64,000 nt of DNA. Origin: Stenogyne calaminthoides. Its lineage: Eukaryota; Streptophyta; Magnoliopsida; Lamiales; Lamiaceae. Location: positions 6,586,085-6,650,084 of the forward strand of contig JBBCBC010000033.1 in NCBI GenBank assembly GCA_037126765.1, in the 5' to 3' direction. Shown in pieces: positions 55,785 through 64,000 of this stretch (position 1 is the first letter of the stretch; each line of letters begins with the position of its first letter). The notes under the pieces are model-generated. The model was not told the DNA's origin. It made no database searches and worked only from the letters and a program-made list of their open reading frames with translations. The position numbers were made by a program, and so were the translations under genes.

Positions 55785-57746
55785 TGTTGGGATAACGTTT
55801 GCCAGGATCTATCGGGATGACCTCATAAACACAAATTTAAATTAACAATTATTACTAGCATGAATTTACCTAAGTGAATTCAAATAATAATCACACCAAC
55901 AACGACATGCAAATAAAATTCACGTAAAAAGGTCCTAGCATGCGGAATTTCTAGGAGTTTACGTAAACTTACCCATTGAAGAGACAATCTGAGACGAACA
56001 TGATCAAGTAACTGGCTACCAACCAAAAGTCATTCTCAAGTATTCCCAAGTCCTCGCTCAACAACCCCGGTGGAAGGTTCTCCAATGAACGATTTATAAA
56101 ACAAAAGGAAAATAAAATTGTTGCACCACCTTTGTGGATTTCTAATATTTCCAACACATGGAATTCTTGCACGCAATTGAAATTTTTCAAAAAAACACAA
56201 ATTGTTGACGTTTCAAAATATTTGATATTTTATCGACGCTGATATTTTTCCCAAGAAAAGATCAATTCATGTGTCTTGGGGATGAAACACTCATCCCCTA
56301 TTTATAATAGAGAGGGGGGGTCGAAAATTAGGGTCAAAACAGGGTTAGGAAAGATCTTTTCTTGATCTCCAAGAAATCTTGAATATATCCCATATATTCT
56401 TCTTTCCATGTGTATTTTTCCACAAAAATCTTACACCCTTATTTAGCCTAATATATCGAAAATAATAGGAGATCCTCAAGATTGGATCTTTCTTGAATTT
56501 ATGAGATATTCTTGTATTCCAAGAATACATATCTTTTTCCATAAAATCTTTTCAAGAAAATCAAGAAAATCTTTCTTCCTATTATCACTCTATGATTTTC
56601 GAAATTTACATAATAAAGAGGCCAAGTGGGAGATTTCTTGAATTTATGGGATAATCTTGTATTCCAAGAATACTTTATCTCCTTTCCATAAAATCTTTTC
56701 AAGAAAATCCTTCTCCCTCTTTTCTTTAATAAATTCGAAAATTTCAAGGAAAAATAATGCAACAATAAATTATTTTATTTTAAACACCTTTTATTTATTG
56801 GACTATAATTTGGGCTACTTGAGGGGCCTTTAGGAGAATTAAGATGGACCTTCCAATGGGCTTCTGAATTCCAATATTGAGCCACAATATAATTCAGCCC
56901 ATTAATATTAATTAATACCACTATATAATTAATATTGCACTATCCAACCTTAACCCATATTACGGTAATATGACTTCCGGTTATTATTTCCCGTGTTTAA
57001 GATTATTTAGTCCACTAATTAATTAAGCCACTGAAAAGCTTTATATTAATTAATATCTTTATCCTTGGAGTAAGGACATCTCAACTTTATTATCCATACC
57101 GGAAAATTAATCCCACTTGCAAGATTTGGTATGATAAAGGTTCCGAGCCCACCAAGGGGACCAACCACGCAAGACTTTTCAAGCACACGATTCTCTGTAT
57201 TAATTTAGCAACTGTCGTACAATTAATATTATTGCCCAAGATATAGGGTATCGAAGTCGCAATGATTCTCTTCCCATTTATAAGTCAAAGCAATAACTAC
57301 TAATCGCACACGGTCCTTATTAAGTGACAGAGATTAAGAAATCAACAACCACTGAGGTCAAACTCTTCATCCCTTAAGTCAGTGCGAATGAGTTTATCCT
57401 CTCTGCAGGTTCGCTTCAGCACATCGAATGCACTAGTGTAATCTCTTGGTCAAGACAAGCCAATATGAGCCTTACACATCAACTTCTACCAATAGACTGT
57501 TCGTGTCTATCTAAGTTGTGAAACACGCACTAGTTTACAAGGGACTGTTAACGTGATCTTCTGTGATCTGGTATCACCACGATAACAACAATGTAACATG
57601 CGTTATTATATGAACAGTTTGCAATAAATATATATAACATTCAATCATATTTAAAGCAACATTGATAAATAATTTATTTCAGTAAGTAAGTGTTTATTAC
57701 ATAAGTTATACAAAGTAAAAACATACTTTCACGTATAACCCCAACA
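55785..57746 (-). mobile_element. 5' LTR (minus-strand sense) of the non-autonomous element
   Basis: 1962 bp, near-identical to 53639-55585. TATAAATA at 56306-56299 on the minus strand would drive transcription toward lower coordinates. Confidence 0.9.
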
Positions 57747-57751
57747 AGTCT

Positions 57752-58217
57752 TTCACTAGATGATGGTCTTTCAGCTAGTGGGAGCGTAATTGGAGTATGC
57801 TTGCTAATGCAAGAACCTCCAAGTCGGCTGAATGAGAACAGCATAGTTCAAACTCCCGCCTAAGAGGCATCTGAAAGTGTAGCTCTTGAGGACTCTCCGA
57901 ACATTGATGAAATCGATGCACCACAAAATTTTTATGATCAGAATGTACAACCTGCACAACCACAACTCCGTAAGTCAATTAGGAATCGTAATACGCCCAT
58001 TAGATGCGGTTACCTCTTGGAGGAACTTGATAATGTGGACGTACCGGATAAGGACGATCCTAATACTTATTCTGAAGCAATATTAGATATTGGTTCAGGG
58101 AAGTGGCATGAAGCCATGAAATTCGAGATGGACTCGACGTACACCAATCAAGTCTAGGACTTGGTTGAGTTGCCTAAAGGGGTTAGACCCATATGTTGCA
58201 AATGGGTCCTCAAGTGA
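57752..58217 (+). pseudogene. Copia family A2 continued: hinge and start of RT
   Basis: Resumes the A2 sequence after the AGTCT duplication and parallels A1 792-1290: PQLRKSIRNRN, YLLEELDNVD, then KWHEAMKFEMDS. A TAG at 58155-58157 stands at the same Trp position as in A1. It is cut at 58217 by the Copia-3 LTR. Confidence 0.88.
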
Positions 58218-60038
58218 TGTTGGGGTTATACTGGAAAGTATGCTTTTACTTTGTATAACCAGACTGAATTTCTATCTTATTTGCTGAAATAAATTATTTA
58301 TCACTGATGCTTTAAATATCATTGAATGTTACATATATTTACTGCATAACTGTTCAATAAATAAGTACATGTTACATTGTAGTTAATTTAGTGATACTAG
58401 ATCACAGAAGATTAAATTAACAGTCCCTTTTAACTAAAAGTACAGAATTCACGACCCAGATGGAAATGAACAAACCATCGTGAAAGGTTGAAGTGCAAGG
58501 CTCAGATTGGCTTGTCTTGACCAAGAGATTGCACTAGTGCATTATGATGTACTGAACATGACCTACAGGAGGACAAATTCTTCAGTACTGAATATAGAAG
58601 AATTAGACCTCGGTGGTTCATTATTTCTTAATCTCCGTCCCTTAAATAGGATCGTGTGGAATCAATAGCCATTGCTTTGACTTATGATGGGAAGAGAATC
58701 AGTGAGATTCAATACCTTGTATCTTGGGCAATGTTATTGGTTACACGATGATTGCTAAGATTTAATACGGTGAAACGTGTGCAAGTGCGCCTTGTTTGAT
58801 TTGTCCCCTTGGGAGGCTTAGAAGATTTATCATACCAAATCTTGCAAGTGAAATTAGTTTCCGGTATGGATAATAATGTTGAGCCGTTCCTTGACCAAGG
58901 AAAAAGACGTTAATTAATATAAAGCTATTTCAGTGGCCTAAATTAATTAATGGACTGGATAATCTTAAACACGGGAAATAATAATCGGGAGCCATATTAA
59001 CAGTAATATGGGTTAAGATGGATAGTGCAATATTAATTATGTAGTGGGATTAATTAATATTTATGAGCTTGAATAATATTGTGGTTCAATATTGTTAATT
59101 CAAGGTCCATTGGAAGATCCAATCTTAATTCTCCTAAAGGCCCCTCAAGTAGCCCAAACATAAAGTCCAATAACTGAAAAATGTGTTTAAAATAAAATAA
59201 ATTATTGTTGCCTATTTTTTCAAATTTTTTTCGAAAATGATAAATAAAAGAGGGAGAAAGATATTCTTTAAAACTTGTTATGGAATGAAGATAAGTATTC
59301 TTGGAATACAAGATTATCTCATTAAATTCAAGAAATCTCCCACTTGGTTATTTATTAGGTAATTTTCGAAAATCCCATAACAATAAGGAAGAGAAGATTT
59401 TGTTGGGAGATATTTTGGGAAATAGAATATATTAGATATATTCAAGATTGTTTCTTGGAGAAGGAGCAAGGAAATTTCCGAATAACCCAATTGACCTAAA
59501 TTTTCGTCCCCCTCCTTATTATAAATAGGGGATGATTTTTCATCCCCACTAGAACACATAAATTGATTTTTTCGGAAAAATATCAGCGTCGATAAAATAT
59601 CAAATAATTTTGAAACATCGACAAATTGTGTTTTCTCGAAAAACTTCAATTGTGAGTGTGCAATTCCATGTGTTGGAAAAATTAAAAATCCACAAAGGTG
59701 GTGCAACATAATTTTATTTTTCCTTTTGTTAATTGTTCGCGAGCATCCTACCACCGGATTGTTGGACAAGGAGGAGGAAATACTTGAGAAGGCTTTTTGG
59801 TGTGTTCGTGTGAACGGGATCCATCTTCTCAACGGTTGTCACTCCAAGAGGTTTGTTCACGTAAACTCCTAGCAATTCCGCATGCGTAGGATTTATGTGA
59901 CGAACTTGTATGCATGATTTGTTGTTGAATTATTATTTGAATTAATATAGGATTAATTCATGCTAGTAATAATTGTTAGAATTAAATTTGAATTTAAATA
60001 TTCATCCCGAATAGATCCGGGCAATTAATTCCCCAACA
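58218..60038 (+). mobile_element. Copia-3 5' LTR
   Basis: 1821 bp, TGTTGGGGTTATACTGG to CCCCAACA, with TATAAATA at 59520-59527 and the conserved GGGGATGA downstream. The left flank (candidate duplication AGTGA, 58213-58217) lies in A2. The right end of the element is not in the window. Confidence 0.9.
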
Positions 60039-60040
60039 AC

Positions 60041-60053
60041 TGGTATCAGAGCC
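60041..60053 (+). other. Primer binding site, Copia-3
   Basis: TGGTATCAGAGCC, a perfect initiator Met-tRNA complement two bases after the LTR. Confidence 0.9.
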
Positions 60054-60640
60054 ACGGTTTCGGGCTCTGAATTTTAAATTATAATTTAATTCGTTATTCA
60101 TTAAATTTGGATTGGATAGTAGAATTGCTAGATCTTTTTTGCAGGTATTCAATTGTCATGGTATTTGATGAATGTTTATTTATGCATGCATATAAATTGT
60201 GGTTTTTAATTCGATTCATTCGAATTCATTTTGCCTCGTGAGAAAATCCACGAGTAGATTAGGATTTGTTTGATTCGTTCAATGTACTAGACTAGTCTAG
60301 ATCTAGGTTTATATATTTTTTGTAAATAAAATGTAACCAGATCGGAAATGGAGGCGAGAGAAAAAAATAAAAAAACGGATCCTAACCAGCGCAGCGGCGT
60401 ATGTCGCGCAAAATGTGCTGAAGGGAGGCACACACGCACGCAGACGACGCAGCGCGTACATGAGCGTGGGCGAGGCGAGGTGGGCCGAGCGCTACGATCG
60501 AAGTCGGGCGCGCATGAGCAAAGGCCATTAACGAAGCGGCGACGCGCTAAGCGGGGCGCGAGGCAAGGCGGGGCGAGGCCGCACGAGGCGGATCCGCATG
60601 GGGAAAGGGCGGGAAGTGCTCAAGCACGGTGCTCGCACAG
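60054..60640 (+). other. Copia-3 leader with GC-rich island
   Basis: AT-rich leader to about 60345, like Copia-1 and -2, then a GC- and CpG-rich island (60347-60635) that gives a 100-codon Arg-rich frame judged accidental. The island ends directly in integrase sequence, so the rest of the leader, gag, protease and half of integrase are deleted. Confidence 0.75.
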
Positions 60641-61896
60641 AGAATCATAGGAAAACGATCAAGTCTCTACGATCTGATCGTTGAGGCGAATACCTCAGCG
60701 ATGAATTTTTGAACTACTTGTCAGATGAAGAGATTGTATCCCAGTTGTCTGCACCAGGAACCCCTCAATAAAACGGGGTTGCAGAACGAAGAAACACAAC
60801 TACTTTTAGAATGGCCAGGTCAATTATGAGTTATGCGGATTTACCCAAATCATTTTGGGGTCACGCCTTGGAAACAATGACTTACATTCTAAACTTGGTG
60901 CTATCCAAATCGGTTCCCAAAACCCCTAAAGAGTTGTGGACCGAGCGCAAGCCCAGTTTGGGACACATGAGAATCTGGGGGTGTCCAGCATACGTGTTGG
61001 ACAATGAAGCCGGTAAATTAGATCCACGATCATAATTAAGGTTGATTATAGGGTACCCCGAGGGAACGAAAGGGTGCATGTTCTATGGTCCCGAAGATCA
61101 AAAGGTGGTAATCAGTACACACTTTAGATTTTTGGAAGAAGACTATATGAACGACAAGAAACACAGAAGTGAGATTACCTTGAATGAACTAAAGGGGCTT
61201 ACCTCAATGCCAACTATACAAGTCGATATACCAAACGACACACTTACACAACCGGAACCTCGTCGCAGTGGGAGGGTTATCAGACAGCCCGAGAGATTCA
61301 TGGGGATAGGAGAGTCGTCAGACTTGATCCCTGGCGAAAATGAATCAGACCCATGGACTTACAAAGAGGCAATCCATGACAAGGATGTGGATTCTTGGCA
61401 AACGGCAATGAAAGCCGAAATAGGTTCTATGGATCAAAACAAGGTGTGGGAGCTAGTTGAACCACTTAATGGGGTCAAACCCATTGGATGTAAGTGGGTA
61501 TACAAGAGAAAAAGAGGATCGGACGGGAAGGTAGAAACCTTCAAAGCTAGACTTGTGGTTAAAGGTTACACTCAGAAAGAAGAGATCGACTATGAGGAAA
61601 CCTTTTTTCATGTAGCCATGCTAAAGTCCATCCGTATTCTCTTGTCGATAGCTGCGCATCTCGATTTCGAGATCTGACAAATGGATGTCAAGACATCTTT
61701 CCTCAATGGAAGTCTTGAAGAAGAAATCTATATGCAACAACCCGAAGGCTTCATTGAAAAAGGCCAAGAGCATCTTGTTTGCAAGCTCAAAAAGTCCATC
61801 TACGGACTAAAGCAAGCATCGCGTGCTTGGAACCAATGTTTTGATCAAGTTGTAAAGTCTTACGGGTTCGATCAAAACGAGTTTGAAAGTTGTGTG
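60636..61896 (+). pseudogene. pol: Copia-3 pol remnant (late integrase to mid RT)
   Basis: Begins mid-integrase (matching Copia-1 from about 10727), with ETMTYILNLVLSKSVPKTPK and GHMRIWGCPAYVLD. The frame 61042-61677 then spans the hinge and RT start (GCKWVYKRKRGSDGK), ended by TGA at 61675-61677 where Copia-2 has Trp. RT resumes at 61681 (MDVKTSFLNGSLEEEIYMQ) to NEFESCV, where a minus-strand LTR interrupts. A TAA at 61034-61036 also breaks the hinge. Confidence 0.88.
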
Positions 61897-62269
61897 TGTT
61901 GGGGAATTAGGGTGCCCGGATCTATTCGAGATGATTTTTAAATACATATTTAAATTAAATAAATAATTACTAACATGAATTAATCCTAAATCAATTCAAC
62001 ATAATAATTAAACAACATGCGTACACGTAATTCACGTAAATCCTAAACATGCGGAACTAGGAGTTACGGGATTACTAACCTCTTGTAGAAACAATCTCTT
62101 AGACGATGGATCAACCCAAGAGCCTTCCCAAATATATCCCCGCGTCCACGAACGTTATCCGGTGGGAGAATTTGCACGAACGATTTTAATGGGAGAGAAA
62201 TAAAATATTTTGCTACCACCTTTGTGGATTTCTAATATTTCCAACACATGAAATTGCACTTGGGAATGT
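61897..62269 (-). mobile_element. Minus-strand copia LTR end piece
   Basis: Reversed, it ends TTCCCCAACA and matches the last ~370 bp of this LTR group (AAATCCACAAAGGTGGTAGC and the GAATTACGTGTACGC stretch). It begins exactly at the break in Copia-3 RT and is itself cut at 62269 by another LTR. The rest presumably lies beyond the window. Confidence 0.85.
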
Positions 62270-64000
62270 TGTTGGGGTTATACTGGAAAGTATGCTTTTA
62301 CTTTGTATAACCTGACTGAATTTCTATCTTATTTGCTGCAATAAATTATTTATCACTAATGCTTTAAATATCATTGAATGTTACATATATTTACTGCATA
62401 ACTGTTCAATAAATAAGTACGTGTTACATTGTAGTTAATTAGTGATACCAGATCACAGAAGATTAAATTAACAGTCCCTTGTAACTAAAAGTACAGAATT
62501 CACGACCCAGATAAAAATGAACAAACCATCGTGAAAGGTTGAAATGCAAGGCTCAGATTGACTTGTCTTGACCAAGAGATTGCACTAGTGCATTATGATG
62601 TACTGAACATGACCTACAGGAGGACAAATTTTTAAGTACTGAATATAGAAGAATTAGACCTCAGTGGTTCATTATTTCTTAATCTCCGTCCCTTAAATAG
62701 GATCGTGTGGAATCAATGGCCATTACTTTGACTTATGATGGGAAGAGAATCAGTGAGATTCAATACCTTGTATCTTGGGCAATGTTATTGGTTACACGAC
62801 GATTGCTAAGATTTAATACGGTGAAACGTGTGCAAGTGCGCCTTGTTTGATTTGTCCCCTTGGGAGGCTCAGAAGATTTATCATACCAAATCTTGCAAGT
62901 GGAATTAGTTTCCGGTATGGATAATAATGTTGAGCCGTTCCTTGACCAAGGAAAAAGATGTTAATTAATATAAAGCTATTTCAGTGGCCTAAATTAATTA
63001 ATGGACTGGATAATCTTAAACACGGGAAATAATAATCTCCATATTAACAAAGAATATGGGTTAAGATGGATAGTGCAATATTAATTATGTAGTGGGATTA
63101 ATTAATATTTATGAGCTTGAATAATATTGTGGCTCAATATTGTTAATTCAAGGTCCATTGGAAGGTCCAATCTTAATTCTCCTAAAGGCCCCTCAAGTAG
63201 CCCAAACATAAAGTCCAATAACTGAAAAAGGTGTTTAAAATAAAATAAATTATTGTTGCCTATTTTTCCAATTTTTTTCTAAAATAATAAATAAAAGAGG
63301 GAGAAAGATATTCTTTGAATCTTGTTATGAAATGAAGATAAGTATTCTTGGAATACAAGATTATCTCATTAAATTCAAGAAATCTCCCACTTGGCTATTT
63401 ATTAGGTAATTTTCGAAAATCCCATAATAATAAGGAGGAGAAGATTTTGTTGGGAGATATTTTGGGAAATATAATATATTGGATATATTCAAGATTGTTT
63501 CTTGGAGAAGAAGCAAGAGAATTTCCCAATAGCCCAATTGACCTAAATTTTCGTCCCCCTCCTTATTATAAATTGGGGATGATTTTTCATCCCCACTAGA
63601 ACACAAAAATTGATTTTTTCGAAAAAATATCAGTGTCGATAAAATATCAAATAATTTTAAAACGTCGACAGATTGTGTTTTCTCGAAAAACTTCAATTGT
63701 GAGTGTGCAATTCCATGTGTTGGAAAAATTAGAAATCCACGAAGGTGGTGCAACATAATTTTATTTTTCCTTTTGTAAATTGTTCGCGAGCATCCTACCA
63801 CCGGATTGTTAGACAAGGACGAGGGAATACTTGAGAAGGCTTTTTGGTGTGTTCGTGTGAACGGGATCCATCTTCTCAACGGTTGTCACTCCAAGAGGTT
63901 AGTTCACGTAAACTCCTAGCAATTCCGCATGCGTAGGATTTATGTGACGAACTTGTATGCATGATTTGTTGTTGAATTAATATAATTGTTATAATTAAAT
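62270..64000 (+). mobile_element. Further copia LTR, running off the window
   Basis: TGTTGGGGTTATACTGG onward, very close to 58218-59990 (the Copia-3 LTR type). The TATA region is TATAAATT at 63567-63574, one base off. A short deletion near 63978 is seen against 59938-59965. The LTR end is outside the window, so whether this is a solo LTR or a whole element is unknown. It sits inside the minus-strand LTR piece (candidate duplication AATGT, 62265-62269). Confidence 0.88.

Larger units (their letters stand above)
53639..57746 (-). mobile_element. Non-autonomous LTR retrotransposon with ~200-bp interior
   Basis: 4108 bp: two LTRs (53639-55585, 1947 bp; 55785-57746, 1962 bp) that look nearly identical, and only 199 bp between them, flanked by AGTCT. 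On the minus strand the interior is primer site, about 150 bp of leader matching Copia-1 7790-7900, then the TAAGTGGGAGAT polypurine tract. All coding sequence is absent. It carries every cis-signal needed for mobilisation by a relative. Confidence 0.92.

Noticed and set aside
1..64000. CRISPR arrays, toxin-antitoxin or other defence systems
   Set aside because: Sequence is eukaryotic (intron-bearing B-box gene, plant retrotransposons). The only regular short repeats are the 26-bp array in Copia-1 and microsatellites, none with spacers.

Overview
The window looks like nuclear DNA of a flowering plant, most likely a eudicot. It is AT-rich, holds one intron-containing host gene of a plant-specific type (double B-box transcription factor), and is otherwise dominated by decayed Ty1/copia retrotransposons, LINE remnants, MITEs, TRIMs and tRNA-derived SINEs. 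A closer taxonomic call is not supported.

Layout. (1) 1-5763: 3' portion of a copia element ('family A'), with pol fragments, an inverted LTR piece, a second RT/RNase H copy, and a 1.57-kb 3' LTR. It abuts a LINE ORF2 remnant (5764-5926 and 14967-16315) that is split by a complete, coding-dead copia element (Copia-1, 5927-14961, target duplication GTTCT). (2) 16316-37165: host-like intergenic DNA with one intact-looking gene, a BBX20/21/22-clade B-box gene on the minus strand (23347-25691, three exons, 292 aa). Around it are a CACTA-type MITE, Stowaway-type MITEs, a Mutator-type MITE, two TRIMs, SINEs, foldback repeats and a candidate solo LTR. (3) 37166-46633: Copia-2, complete with ATAAT target duplication, also coding-dead, with a longer mosaic 5' LTR. 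(4) 46634-49614: very AT-rich DNA with small hairpin elements. (5) 49615-64000: a dense nest. It holds a truncated minus-strand LTR fused to a SIRE-like RT scrap and a family A LTR scrap. A second family A element (A2) follows, split by a minus-strand LTR pair with only about 200 bp between the LTRs (53639-57746, AGTCT duplication) and then interrupted by Copia-3 (58218 onward). Copia-3 is cut by a minus-strand LTR piece, itself cut by another plus-strand LTR that runs off the window.

No retrotransposon here has an intact gag-pol frame. Each has several in-frame stops, often at conserved tryptophan codons, plus frameshifts. No CRISPR, operon, phage or other prokaryotic system is present. I found no convincing new molecular system. 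The most informative oddities are structural: the inverted-LTR/duplicated-RT arrangement in A1, the mosaic LTR of Copia-2, the LTR-leader-PPT-LTR derivative, GC-rich islands in the leaders of three copia copies, and recurrent nonsense mutations at the same Trp codons.
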